DNA of 64,000 nt from JAQGMV01 sp963828715 (GCA_963828715.1 CAWHFX010000017.1:62001-126000), one strand, 5' to 3'. Counted from the stretch's first letter, positions 42,283 through 51,142 are shown. The notes: generated by a model from the letters alone, not told the origin. Program-made: numbers and translations.

Positions 42283-42412
42283 CTGGGGACCCCGCGGCTC
42301 TGCAGCCCCCGCCTACCACCGCCTCAGCCCTCGTACATTCGGACGAGAGTGCTAACCGGCGCCGGAAGGCTTCGCTCGCGGGGACCGCGCTGCTCCGCAG
42401 CCCCCGCTCACC
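42283..42412 (-). repeat. 96-bp module plus partial second copy (locus 4)
   Basis: On the minus strand, starting at 42412, the unit reads GGTGAGCGGGGGCTGCGGAG, GGTCCCCGCGAGCGAAGC, GTTAGCACTCTCGTCCGA, TGTACGAGGGCTGAG. A second partial start GGGGGCTGCAGAGCCGCGGG follows at 42310. It begins 7 bases after the stop of the secreted metallo-hydrolase, in the same orientation, and ends before the HAD gene. Confidence 0.8.
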
Positions 42413-42419
42413 GTGATGA

Positions 42420-43451
42420 CTATTGGCATCCTCCCACGCAGGCGCCCTTCCCATCGAACTCCATCGTGCGTCCGCTGATCGAAAGGTAGGCCGGCCGCTT
42501 CACCAGCTTCATGAACGTCGCGGTCCGCGTGTTCGGCCGCAGCTTGCCGCCTTCCGTGACTGCCTCGTTCGCATGCGATACCACCACCGACTGCGGACGA
42601 ACCAGCTCGTTGATCGCATAGGCGGCGGCCTGCGGATCGATCGCATTCGGTCCGAGGTTGAAGATCGACATGTTCACCTTGTGATAGTCCTGGACGATAT
42701 TCTTCATTTCGGTGTGCAGGCCGGTATCGCCGCTCAGGTAAACGGTCAGGCCGTTCGTGAACTTCACGACGAAGCCGATGGGCGGGCCGAGTGTGACCGC
42801 AACGCCTTCGCCTTCGGCCGTTTTCCGCAATTGCTCCGACAGCAGACTCGGCGCCACTGCGTTCGCATGCGATGCGTAGACGTTCGTGATCTCGACGGCC
42901 TCCTTGGCGTTCGCCGCACGCAGCTTGATCGTGCCTCCGAGATGCGAGTTGGAGCGACACGGCGCCGCAACCGGAACGTTCACGGCGCCGCCTGATACCG
43001 GACACGGGCCGACGGGCTTGCCTCGAATCGCTTCGACTTTCTTGCCAAGGAAGACCGCGAGGTCGACGACCGCGACGATGGCCGCGTTCTTCGCTGCCGC
43101 GACCTCGGCCGTCATTCCGTTCGCGCCGGCGGAAATCGTCTCGGGCTCGCCGCACGTGCCGGTGTCGAGTGCCTTCAGCTTGCGATCGCCGATGTGGTCG
43201 CCGTGCGCGTGGCTCAGGAGCACCGCATGCACGTCGCCGAGCCGGGGGTCGTCCGGACCGGTCAGCGTGTGGCCGGCGTCATACAGGATGCGCACGCCGC
43301 TCGGGTCTACGAAGAGCGTCGCACGATCGCGATCGCAGAGCTCGCCGTTGTGAGAACCGAGGAAAGTCATCTTTACGTTCTGGGCGGCTGCGGGAAGTGC
43401 CGTCAATCCCAGTCCCAACGTCGCAACCCCACACATGAATGCAACTCTCAT
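42420..43451 (-). CDS. Secreted MBL-fold metallo-hydrolase
   Basis: A 343-residue protein with signal peptide (MCGVATLGLGLTALPAAAQ). The metallo-beta-lactamase site is clear: VLLSHAHGDHIGD is HxHxDH, ITNVYASHAN contributes a further histidine, VYLSGDTGLH the bridging Asp, and VVVSHANEAV the last histidine. NELCDRD-like and PCPVSGG segments hold cysteines that may form disulfides. Related periplasmic proteins include UlaG-like lactonases. A cluster-specific substrate cannot be named. A 96-bp module follows its stop after 7 bases. Confidence 0.87.
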   Translation of the reverse strand: MRVAFMCGVATLGLGLTALPAAAQNVKMTFLGSHNGELCDRDRATLFVDPSGVRILYDAGHTLTGPDDPRLGDVHAVLLSHAHGDHIGDRKLKALDTGTCGEPETISAGANGMTAEVAAAKNAAIVAVVDLAVFLGKKVEAIRGKPVGPCPVSGGAVNVPVAAPCRSNSHLGGTIKLRAANAKEAVEITNVYASHANAVAPSLLSEQLRKTAEGEGVAVTLGPPIGFVVKFTNGLTVYLSGDTGLHTEMKNIVQDYHKVNMSIFNLGPNAIDPQAAAYAINELVRPQSVVVSHANEAVTEGGKLRPNTRTATFMKLVKRPAYLSISGRTMEFDGKGACVGGCQ

Positions 43452-43487
43452 TTGAGCTCCCTGTACATGTTGGTTACTGCTTTGCTA

Positions 43488-43526
43488 CCCCTCACCCTAC
43501 CCTCTCCCCGCGGACGGGGCGAGAGG
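43488..43526 (+). repeat. REP-like hairpin repeat
   Basis: CCCCTCACCCTACCCTCTCC followed by CCGCGGACGGGGCGAGAGG. The part CTCTCCCCG/CGGGGCGAGAG forms a strong stem. It lies between the start of the metallo-hydrolase gene and the end of the TRAP-type binding protein gene, both on the minus strand. Confidence 0.75.
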
Positions 43527-43647
43527 ACATGCTTTGCCTTCCGACGCCTCCTGCTCCCCGGGGTTACCGTGCCAGGAGCGGAGCGAAACCGCGTGGCGAT
43601 GATACGCCGCGCACCAAGACGATCAGATCCGCTCACCGCGCTTTAGC

Positions 43648-44595
43648 TCACGGTAAAGGCCGGCGGCGTTTCTGCTCGAGAAGTGTCCAGGCTTTGTCTC
43701 CGAACTCTCTGCGCCAGCGCGCGTAGAACCCGTTTTCCTGGAGCCGCGTGACGAAGCCGCTCGTGTCGGTGACGTTGAAGTCGAGGCGCGACTTCAGGCG
43801 CTGCGCGGCCGCTTCGTTCTCGCGCTCCATATCGGCGCGGAACAGGCCGACATACTTTTCGGCGTTGCGCGTCACGCTCGCTCGCACGTCCGCGGGAAGT
43901 GCGTTCCAGCGTTCGGGATTCGCACACAGCCAGAAGTTGCCCATGCGGTGATTCGTGACGCTCAGGTACTTCTGCACTTCGACGAAACGGTCCATCTCGA
44001 CATACAGATAGGGTGTCTCCTGACCCGATGCGGCGCCACTCTTCAGGTTGTCGTACACCGCCTGATAGTAGATCGGCTGCGGCTCGCAGCCGAGCGACCT
44101 GAAGAGATCGATCTTGTACGGCACCTGCGCGGTGCGCAGTTTGAAGCCGTCGAGATCGTCGACCGTCCGGATCGGTCTGGTGCTGCTCGTAATCTGATTG
44201 TTTCCCTGGGGCCAGTTCCGCGGAAAGACGACGAGCCCTTTGGCGGCGATTTCGTTTCTGAGGAGGTCGCCGAATTCGCCATCCATGATCCGACATGCTT
44301 CCTGCTCCGAGTCGAACGCGAACGGGAGGCCTTCCATCGCAGCGATCGGCACGATCGTGGAGAGCGGCATGCCCGAAACGGGATGAAACGCGATCTCGCC
44401 GTCGAGCAACTTCGTCAGCGTGACCTTCGATGGGCCCGTACCGCCCCATGGGATGACGTCGACTTCGAGGCGGCCGTCCGTCTCGCGGCGGATCGCATCG
44501 AACATTTCAGTCAGGCGACGGTGGAGAGGATTCTCCGCGCGCAGATCGTGCGAGCAGAGATAGCGGAACGCATTACGATCGTTGCTCATCGACAC
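43648..44595 (-). CDS. DctP-family (TRAP-type) solute-binding protein lacking a visible signal peptide
   Basis: A 315-residue DctP-like protein: RLTEMFDAIRRETDGRLEVD, LDGEIAFHPVSGMPL, GLPFAFDSEQEA, the family signature region DLDGFKLRTAQVPYKIDLFR and MGNFWLCANPERW. Family members are periplasmic ligand-binding components of TRAP transporters. The protein starts directly with RNAFRYLCSHDLRAENPLH, the normal mature N-terminus, and no hydrophobic leader is encoded in any upstream extension. No DctQ or DctM is in the window. It lies 83 bases behind the CMD-type gene. Confidence 0.82.
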   Translation of the reverse strand: MSMSNDRNAFRYLCSHDLRAENPLHRRLTEMFDAIRRETDGRLEVDVIPWGGTGPSKVTLTKLLDGEIAFHPVSGMPLSTIVPIAAMEGLPFAFDSEQEACRIMDGEFGDLLRNEIAAKGLVVFPRNWPQGNNQITSSTRPIRTVDDLDGFKLRTAQVPYKIDLFRSLGCEPQPIYYQAVYDNLKSGAASGQETPYLYVEMDRFVEVQKYLSVTNHRMGNFWLCANPERWNALPADVRASVTRNAEKYVGLFRADMERENEAAAQRLKSRLDFNVTDTSGFVTRLQENGFYARWRREFGDKAWTLLEQKRRRPLP

Positions 44596-44678
44596 CTTCC
44601 GTTGAGCCGCGTAGTCGGCGTACCTGAGTCCATCGGGTCACGTCCAGTCAATCAGCCTGACGCGAGCTCTGCGACGCT

Positions 44679-45512
44679 TCAAGACTTGGCATCGGCGTCG
44701 ACCTGCTGCATGGCACGGGCGCCGATCTCGACCGTCAGGGCACCCGTCATCGGCAGCACGCAGGAAATGGCTTCGAGCACCTGCAGCCGAGTAACACCGC
44801 AGGCATAGGCGCGCCGGATGTGCTGCACGGCACTGTCAGCTGCGCCACGCGCGCACAGCGCTGCGATGGCGATCAGCTCGCGTGCACCGGCCCCGAGCAG
44901 CCTGTCTCGTGAGCCGCCGGCGAACAGGCAATGATCGACGAACGCGCCCGCGCGTCGTGCAAGCTCCGGATCGATGGACGCGACATAGCGCCACTCGGGC
45001 GTGTCGAGCGCGCTGTCCATGGTTTGAGTGGCTGCTTCGCGGCCGAGGTCGAGCTCGGAGAAGCGCGTGAGCGTTTTCGGTTCTCCGCCCGGCGGCAGCT
45101 CGCCGTACGGGTACGCCGGATCGTTCGCCGTGAGAATCGCTTTCGCCACGTGCGCCACCGTAGACCAGCCGACGACCGGCGCGATCGCTTCTCCTGCTTC
45201 GAAGAGCACGCGATTCGTCACGCCCATCCGGTAAAGGCGACGTACATGGTTGGGCGCGAAGCGGTCGTCATTCTGCGCGCACAACTGGCAGGTCGCGATC
45301 AGCTCGCGCATCGGGCCCGAGAGATTCTGCTCGGGGGTCGTCTGGTTCTCGTAGAAATGAACGTAGCCCGCCGTGCGGCGAATGAGGTTCACGGTTTCCG
45401 GCGCCTCGCGTGCGAAGAGATGGAATTCTTCGTAGAGATCGCCGCGCTCCTGGATGAAGCGCTGCACGATCTCATTCGCGGCCTGGTCCTCGTCTTTATC
45501 CTGCATCGTCAT
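44679..45512 (-). CDS. Carboxymuconolactone decarboxylase/AhpD-like two-domain protein
   Basis: A 277-residue protein with two CMD-like helical repeats. The first has LSGPMRELIATCQLCAQNDD with FAPNHVRRLYRMGVTNRVL, the second has GAGARELIAIAALCARGAAD with AVQHIRRAYACGVTRLQVL. Each has the conserved R-E-L-I-A and H-x-x-x-x-x-x-G positions; only one cysteine per repeat is found, so an AhpD-type CxxC is absent. It may act as a decarboxylase- or hydratase-like enzyme in catabolism. It heads a same-strand pair with the TRAP-type binding gene. Two 18-bp direct repeats lie just upstream. Confidence 0.82.
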   Translation of the reverse strand: MTMQDKDEDQAANEIVQRFIQERGDLYEEFHLFAREAPETVNLIRRTAGYVHFYENQTTPEQNLSGPMRELIATCQLCAQNDDRFAPNHVRRLYRMGVTNRVLFEAGEAIAPVVGWSTVAHVAKAILTANDPAYPYGELPPGGEPKTLTRFSELDLGREAATQTMDSALDTPEWRYVASIDPELARRAGAFVDHCLFAGGSRDRLLGAGARELIAIAALCARGAADSAVQHIRRAYACGVTRLQVLEAISCVLPMTGALTVEIGARAMQQVDADAKS

Positions 45513-45538
45513 CCTGTGCGTCTCTGGTGGCGTGATTC

Positions 45539-45574
45539 ATAGATCCGACATACAAAATAGATCCGACATACAAG
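45539..45574. promoter_or_regulatory. Tandem 18-bp direct repeat upstream of the CMD-like gene
   Basis: The sequence ATAGATCCGACATACAA occurs twice, head to tail, with an 18-base period (45539-45556 and 45557-45574). It starts 27 bases upstream of the CMD-like start codon. Two adjacent identical sites at a promoter suggest binding sites for a regulator such as a GntR- or IclR-type protein. No such regulator is encoded nearby. Confidence 0.45.
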
Positions 45575-46013
45575 ATACCGTTCGTGCCGAGGAGCAGTAG
45601 CGTCTCGAAGCAGGAACAACCGCGGCCGTTCACCCCCGCCGTTCGACAAGCTTGGTTCACCCTTCGAGACGAGCGCCGCGCTGTTTCTCCTCAGGGCGAA
45701 CGTTTATCGTACGAGCTCGCATTCCGGACCACGAAAACCTTCGTGCTGAGGAGCGGTAGCGTTTCGCGCCGGAGTCCTGAGCCAGCCACACAGTGCTGCC
45801 GTCGAAGGGATGAACAACTGCATGCTCCTCCGCCGCTTCTCATGTGTTCTCCTCGCCCGGCGACGCTGTTTCGAATCGCCGCGAATCAGGGCGATTGACG
45901 CGAACTTCCATCACAGAGTAGCTTCGACGGTCGCAGGTTTGCAATAGCGTTGGCGCGGCAGTCGCAGCTCTCGACGCGTACAACAGTGCGAAGCGTCACG
46001 AGGAGATTATCAG
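45575..46013. repeat. Gene-free stretch with dispersed TTCGTGC-type repeats
   Basis: TTCGTGCCGAGGAGCAGTAG at 45581 and TTCGTGCTGAGGAGCGGTAG at 45740 are two copies in the same direction. Between them at 45659-45702 an opposite-facing relative reads CCCTTCGAGACG and CTCCTCAGGGCGAACG. Similar elements are dispersed in many proteobacterial genomes. No coding region was recognised here; the last 100 bases should hold the promoter of the downstream operon. Confidence 0.55.
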
Positions 46014-47057
46014 TTGACAGCAGAATCACGTGTGGCCGTGCTGAGCGGCCCGAGAAAGTTCGACTTCGTCGAGCGCGCACGCCCTTCCCCGCGAGCGGGT
46101 GAAGCCCTGGTGAAGATCGCCGCCACCGCGGTCTGTCACACCGACCTCGACATGTACACGGGCGCGAACAAGTCGGTGCGCTACCCGGTCGTTCTCGGCC
46201 ACGAATCCACGGGCACCGTCGAAGCCGTTACGACGGAAGGCTCGGGCCTCACGCCCGGGCAGACCGTGCTCATCAATCCGGTCATCACATGCGGCCACTG
46301 CGATTCATGTCAGCGCGGCCTGGAGCATCTCTGCCGCAACGCGGGCCTCTTCGGTCGCGAAATCGAGGGCTCGCTGAGCGAATACGTGACGCTCGACACG
46401 CGCTACCTCTATCCGCTGCCGCCGAAATTGCCGTTCGACGATGCCACCATCGTCGAGACGCTCGCGACGGTGCGGCACGCGCAGGAGCGTGCGCAGTTGA
46501 AAGCGGGCGAGTCGGTCGTCGTGCTGGGCCAGGGCACGACCGGTCTGCTCCACACACGGCTTGCTGTGCTCACGGGTTGCGATCCGGTAATCGCGGTCTC
46601 GCGCACGAAATGGAAGCTCGAACGTGCGATGCAGGCGGGCGCGCGTCATGCGGTGGAGCGCGACGCGAAAGACGCAGTGCAGGAGGTGCTGCGGCTCACG
46701 AACGGCATGGGTGCAGACGTCGTCATTGACACCGCGGGCGGCGCGGATACGGTGCGCGCCGGCATCGACATGCTGCGGCCGGGCGGACGGTTCTGCTCGT
46801 TCTCGCTGAGTCACGAGCCATTCGCAGGCGTGAGCGCATTCCCGCTGTATTACAAGGAAGTGAGCATCATCGGCTCACGCGCCCTCACGGCTGCCGACAT
46901 CCGCGCCTCGATCGATCTCGTGGCCGCTGGGAAAATCGACGTATCGGGTTTTGTCTCCAACACGTACCCGCTCGCGCACGCCGCGGAAGCGTTCAAGGAG
47001 TACGAGGGCAACCCGGGACGGATCCTGCGCATCATCATCGATTCGCGGGCCGCGTAA
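46014..47057 (+). CDS. Zinc-dependent alcohol dehydrogenase (MDR family)
   Basis: A 347-residue medium-chain dehydrogenase. The catalytic zinc ligands are in AVCHTDLDMYTG and GHESTGTVE; the structural zinc site is CGHCDSCQRGLEHLC. The Rossmann motif is degenerate: VVVLGQGTTGLLHTRLA. It oxidises an alcohol or reduces an aldehyde with NAD(P). The start is TTG 46014 behind AGGAG, with GTG 46029 as an alternative. It heads a five-gene same-strand run with an acyl-CoA dehydrogenase, a second ADH, a Bug and an EthD-like gene. Confidence 0.9.
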   Translation: MTAESRVAVLSGPRKFDFVERARPSPRAGEALVKIAATAVCHTDLDMYTGANKSVRYPVVLGHESTGTVEAVTTEGSGLTPGQTVLINPVITCGHCDSCQRGLEHLCRNAGLFGREIEGSLSEYVTLDTRYLYPLPPKLPFDDATIVETLATVRHAQERAQLKAGESVVVLGQGTTGLLHTRLAVLTGCDPVIAVSRTKWKLERAMQAGARHAVERDAKDAVQEVLRLTNGMGADVVIDTAGGADTVRAGIDMLRPGGRFCSFSLSHEPFAGVSAFPLYYKEVSIIGSRALTAADIRASIDLVAAGKIDVSGFVSNTYPLAHAAEAFKEYEGNPGRILRIIIDSRAA

Positions 47058-47106
47058 GAGCCCGTCTGCCTCGGGTCGGCGGCGGAGCGGAGAGGTAAGG
47101 GAATCA

Positions 47107-48300
47107 ATGGAAGCGATTTTCATCGTCAACGAAGAGCAAAGAGCGATCCTCGAAACCGTAAAGCGCTTCGTCGACGAGGAGGTGAGGCCGCGCGCGGCGA
47201 AGCTCGATGCCGATCCCGATCCTGCCGCGGGCTTTTCGTGGGAGATCGTCGAGAAGGCGCACGAGCTCGGTATCCGGACGATGACGCTCTCGGAGAAGTG
47301 GGGCGGCCTCGGCACCGATTCGCTCACGACCTCCATGGTGATCGAGGAGCTTGCGAAAGGTGACATCGGCGTATCGGTGATCTTCGCGCAGACACTGAAG
47401 ATCGCGCAGATCATGGAGAAAGCGTTCAGCGCGGAGCAGCAGTCCCGCGTGCTGCCGAAATTCGCGAAGGATCCGCGCGGCATGCTTGCGATCGGCATCA
47501 CCGAGCCCGACAACGCGTCGAATTACTTCCTGCCGCACCCGACACCGTTCCGGACCACAGCTACGAAAGCGCGGGGCGGCTGGGTGGTCAACGGCATGAA
47601 ACATTTCATCTCGAACGGCAACCGTGCGAGCTTCTATCTTCTTTTCGTGCAGACCGAGCGCGGCAAGCCGCTGGCCGAAGGATCGACGTGCTTCCTCGTC
47701 GAACGTGACCGGCCCGGCTTTACCATCGGCCGCGTGCACGACAAGATGGGTGAGCGTCTCGCCAACAACGCCGAGCTCGTATTCCAGGACTGCTTCATCC
47801 CGGACGAGAACGTTGTCGGTGAAGTGAGTCGCGGCTTCAACGTGCTGGCCAATTTCTTTCCGCAAAGCAACGCCTACGCGGGCGCGACCGTGATCGGCGT
47901 CGCGGAGGCGCTCTTCGGTAAATCCCTCGAGTGGGCGTGCGTGCGCGTGCAGGGCGGAAAACCGCTGATCGAACATGGCGAGATCCGCGCGCAGCTCGCG
48001 GAGATGCGCATGCTGATCGATGCCTCGCGCTCTTACATTCACCGCGCATGCTGGCTCGCCGATCACCGCGAGCATGCGTGGGACAAGACGCTCGGCGCGC
48101 TGCCGAAAGCGATGGCGGCGCAGGCGTGCTGGAAGATCGCCACCTGGACGATGGAGATTCACGGCGGTCATGGCTACATGAAGGAGTTCGGGGTCGAGAA
48201 GCTGCTGCGTGATGCGGCTGCGTTCCTGCATTCGGACGGCGTGAACCGGACATTGTTTTTGAAGGCTGCGAATTTCATGTTCGCCGACGTCATCGGGTAG
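47107..48300 (+). CDS. Acyl-CoA dehydrogenase family protein
   Basis: A 397-residue flavoprotein with the three acyl-CoA dehydrogenase domains: ETVKRFVDEEVRPRAA, AIGITEPDNASNYFLP (FAD loop), GWVVNGMKHFISNGNRASFY and the C-terminal WTMEIHGGHGYMKEFGVEKL. At the position of the usual catalytic glutamate (Y-E-G-T) the sequence reads HSDGVNRT, so Asp377 replaces Glu. The catalytic base may be elsewhere, as in some family members, or the enzyme may act on a non-CoA substrate. It is 49 bases after one ADH and 5 bases before the next, so they are probably cotranscribed. Confidence 0.9.
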   Translation: MEAIFIVNEEQRAILETVKRFVDEEVRPRAAKLDADPDPAAGFSWEIVEKAHELGIRTMTLSEKWGGLGTDSLTTSMVIEELAKGDIGVSVIFAQTLKIAQIMEKAFSAEQQSRVLPKFAKDPRGMLAIGITEPDNASNYFLPHPTPFRTTATKARGGWVVNGMKHFISNGNRASFYLLFVQTERGKPLAEGSTCFLVERDRPGFTIGRVHDKMGERLANNAELVFQDCFIPDENVVGEVSRGFNVLANFFPQSNAYAGATVIGVAEALFGKSLEWACVRVQGGKPLIEHGEIRAQLAEMRMLIDASRSYIHRACWLADHREHAWDKTLGALPKAMAAQACWKIATWTMEIHGGHGYMKEFGVEKLLRDAAAFLHSDGVNRTLFLKAANFMFADVIG

Positions 48301-48305
48301 AGCCT

Positions 48306-49340
48306 ATGAGAGCGCTCCTGCTGAGAGGGCCGAATCGGCCCTTCGACCTCGTCGACATGCCGGATCCGGTTGCCGGACCGGGCGAGGCGGTGGCACGCGT
48401 GCTCACGTGCGGCTCGGGGCTCACGATCCAGCATATCAAGGCAGGCCGCATTGCCGCGCGCTTTCCCACCATTATCGGTCACGAGATCACGGCGGAGATT
48501 GTCGAGGTGGGCGCGGGGGTAACCGCAGTCAAGGAAGGTGACGCGGTCACCTCGTACTACTATCTCAATTGCGGTCACTGCCGGTGGTGCTATGCCAATC
48601 TCGAGCCGCTGTGCGAAAACTCGGGCGGCAATGTCGGTATCACCTGCGATGGCGGCTATGCCGAGTACATCAAGCTGCCCGCGCACCTCTTCATCAAATT
48701 TCCGGCAAGCCTCGACTACAAAGCGCATCCGGCCGAGTGCGGCGTCGTCATGGATGCGCTCGCGACGCCGTACAAAGTTCTGAGACGGGCATCCGTCGCT
48801 GCCGGCGATACCGTTGCAGTGATCGGCGCGGGCGGCGGTGTCGGCATTCATCAGGTGATGATGGCGAAGTGGGCGCATGCGCGCGTGATCGCCGTCGATA
48901 CGGTGCGCGCCAAGTTCGACGCCTGCCGAAAAGCCGGTGCAGACGAGGTCGTCGATGCGTCCGACGGCAGGACCGCGGAGGCGCTGCTCGATCTCACACG
49001 CGGCCAGGGTGTCGACGTCGTGATCGACTACGTGTCCACCGCAGCCACGCTCGAAGCGGGCGCGAAAGCACTCGGCAGACGCGGTCGTCTCGTGACGCTT
49101 GGCGGTGCCGGCCAGTCCTTCAACGTCTCGGCCCGCGAGATGCTGCTGAAAGAACAATCGTTGCTGGGCAGCCGTTACGTCACACGCGCGGAGATCGTGG
49201 AAACACTCGACCTCGTCGCCCGACGTGATGTGTGGCCGCTCGTGACCGAAGTTCGTCCACTCGAGGAAGCCGAGATCGTGCACGAAAAAGTGGAGCGCGG
49301 CGAAGTGATCGGGCGCGCGGCGCTGACGATCGCTGTGTAG
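48306..49340 (+). CDS. Zinc-dependent alcohol dehydrogenase (MDR family)
   Basis: A 344-residue enzyme with the same fold as the first ADH of the operon but clearly different in sequence. Catalytic site: VLTCGSGLTIQH and GHEITAEIVE. Structural zinc: CGHCRWCYANLEPLC. NAD(P) loop: VAVIGAGGGVGIHQVMMAKW. The start lies 5 bases behind the acyl-CoA dehydrogenase stop. Two ADHs flanking a flavin dehydrogenase suggest stepwise oxidation of an alcohol side chain, but the substrate is open. Confidence 0.9.
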   Translation: MRALLLRGPNRPFDLVDMPDPVAGPGEAVARVLTCGSGLTIQHIKAGRIAARFPTIIGHEITAEIVEVGAGVTAVKEGDAVTSYYYLNCGHCRWCYANLEPLCENSGGNVGITCDGGYAEYIKLPAHLFIKFPASLDYKAHPAECGVVMDALATPYKVLRRASVAAGDTVAVIGAGGGVGIHQVMMAKWAHARVIAVDTVRAKFDACRKAGADEVVDASDGRTAEALLDLTRGQGVDVVIDYVSTAATLEAGAKALGRRGRLVTLGGAGQSFNVSAREMLLKEQSLLGSRYVTRAEIVETLDLVARRDVWPLVTEVRPLEEAEIVHEKVERGEVIGRAALTIAV

Positions 49341-49404
49341 CGCGATCCTGAAGCGCGATCGCAAACCCGACTCAAAGCGAAAGGGCGGGAGCAAAGGAGG
49401 GCGG

Positions 49405-50386
49405 ATGGGGCACGTCGTACGGACGGCATTTGCGGCATTGGCCGCGCTCGTGGTCCCGTGTGCGACCCTGGCGCAGGATTATCCGAAAAAGCCGATGCTG
49501 GTGATCCTGCCGATGCAGTCCGCAAGCGCATCGGATGTCATGGTGCGACTGGTCGCGCAGCGCATGGCGGAGAACATGAAGCAGCAGACCGTCATCGTCA
49601 ACATGCCGGGTGCGGCTGGACTGATCGGCACAGAGCGTATTGCGCGTGCGGCTGCCGACGGCTACACGATCGGCGGTTTGAACGACGGGCTGCTCACCCA
49701 GATCCCGTATCTGTATCAGAAGGTGCCGTACGATCCGGTCAGGAGTTTCGATCCCGTGTCGATGGTGGCGGCGGTCACGTACGTGCTGATCGTGCACCCC
49801 TCGGTACCGGCGAAGTCGCTGAAAGAGCTGATCGCGCTCGCCAGATCGCAGCCGGGCAGGATCGACTTCGCATCCGGCGGCGTGGGCAACGCGCAGCACT
49901 TCGCGATGGAGCTCTTCAATCGTGCAAGCGGTGCGTCGTTCGGCCACGTCCCGTATCGCGGCGCGACTGCGGCGGGACTCGACGTTATCGGCGGGCGTGT
50001 TCCCGCCATGTTCTCAAGCATTGCCGTGCCACTGCCCGCGATCAAGGAGGGCCGCCTTCGCGCGCTCGCCGTGCCGAGCGAGAAGCGCTCACCCCTTCTG
50101 CCGGATACGCCGACGTTCCAGGAAGCCGGCGTGCCGAACTTCGTCTTCTTCACGTACACGGCGCTCTACGTTCCGGCCGGCACACCGAAGCCGATCGTGC
50201 AGCGCCTGAATGACGAGGCTGCAAAAGCGTTGAGCGATCCGGCGGTGAAGGGAGCGTCTGCTCGGGCTCGGTCTCGAGCCCGCCAGCTCCACGCCGGAGC
50301 AGCTCGGCCGCCTGATCGAATCCGATCGCGCAAAGATGATCAAGGTCATCAAGGAAGCGAACATCCACATCGAGCCGGAGAAATAG
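49405..50386 (+). pseudogene. Bug/TctC family binding protein with a C-terminal frameshift
   Basis: Signal peptide (AALAALVVPCATLAQ), YPKKPMLVILPMQSASASD, VIVNMPGAAGLIGTERIA, VPYRGATAAG and LPDTPTFQEAGVPNF identify a Bug protein. Near 50248 the frame is lost in the sequence AAGGGAGCG. Removing one G restores ERLLGLGLEPASSTPEQLGR and a family-typical end KEANIHIEPEK with stop TAG 50384-50386. In the unshifted frame the product would run on into an Arg-rich tail. So it is either a frameshifted gene or a homopolymer sequencing error. Confidence 0.82.
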
Positions 50387-50399
50387 GAGTCGACAGCAC

Positions 50400-51125
50400 A
50401 TGGACACGGGAATATGGGCCACCTGGTACAACCTCGCTGACGACACGCGCGACGCGTATCTCGAATGGGCCCACGGCACGTACCTGCCATTTCTCAAACA
50501 GTTGCCCGGATATGCCTGGGTCGCGCACTATCGGCACGAAGGGGGCGGGCCGAAAATGAAGCGCGTCGAAGAGACGGTCGTCGGCCATACGGACGAAGAC
50601 ATCGGCGCCGGCTATCAGTATGTGATGCTCGTCGGCGCACCGTCGGCGCACACGTTCTTTCATCCCGCGTTGTCTGAAATCGAGCTCCCGGATTCGTTCA
50701 GGGAGAGGCTCGCCTTGCGGCAGGGGGTGCGCACTGCGATCTTCACCGAAGAGGCACGTGTAAGCGGTCCGGCGGCGGCGCAGGCGAGTCCCGGTTCGAC
50801 ACCCGGGCCCTATATCCAGATGGGAAGCTTCCGCATGCGCTCGCCGGAGTTGGAGTTCGACCTCGGCCGCTGGTATGCACAATTCCGGCTGCCGTACATG
50901 GCGCAGATGCCGGGTTGTCTGCGCACGCGCAAGCTGATCTGTGTCGCGGGGTGGGCGAAGCATGCGGTGCTCTACGAGTTCGAATCGGCCGAGATGCGGC
51001 TCAGGCACTTCGAAGAGCCGCACGAGTCGCTTTCACTCGACAAAACGCATTGGAGCTCTCAGATCACCGGGAACACCGTGCACACGCCGGGCTCGCCGAC
51101 GATTGGGCCCAGGATATATCCTTAG
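50400..51125 (+). CDS. EthD-like (dimeric alpha/beta barrel) protein, function unknown
   Basis: A 241-residue protein made of two ferredoxin-like repeats: the first half has WATWYNLADDTRDAYLEW and LPFLKQLPGYAWVAHYRHEG, the second LGRWYAQFRLPYMAQMPGCL and GWAKHAVLYEFES. The W-Y-x-x-P-x-x-x-x-x-P-G pattern resembles EthD/ABM-type proteins. No catalytic residue can be assigned. It is 13 bases after the Bug gene and the last gene of the operon. Its stop is followed after 17 bases by an array of 96-bp modules. Confidence 0.72.
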   Translation: MDTGIWATWYNLADDTRDAYLEWAHGTYLPFLKQLPGYAWVAHYRHEGGGPKMKRVEETVVGHTDEDIGAGYQYVMLVGAPSAHTFFHPALSEIELPDSFRERLALRQGVRTAIFTEEARVSGPAAAQASPGSTPGPYIQMGSFRMRSPELEFDLGRWYAQFRLPYMAQMPGCLRTRKLICVAGWAKHAVLYEFESAEMRLRHFEEPHESLSLDKTHWSSQITGNTVHTPGSPTIGPRIYP

Positions 51126-51142
51126 TAGGACCACCGCCATTC

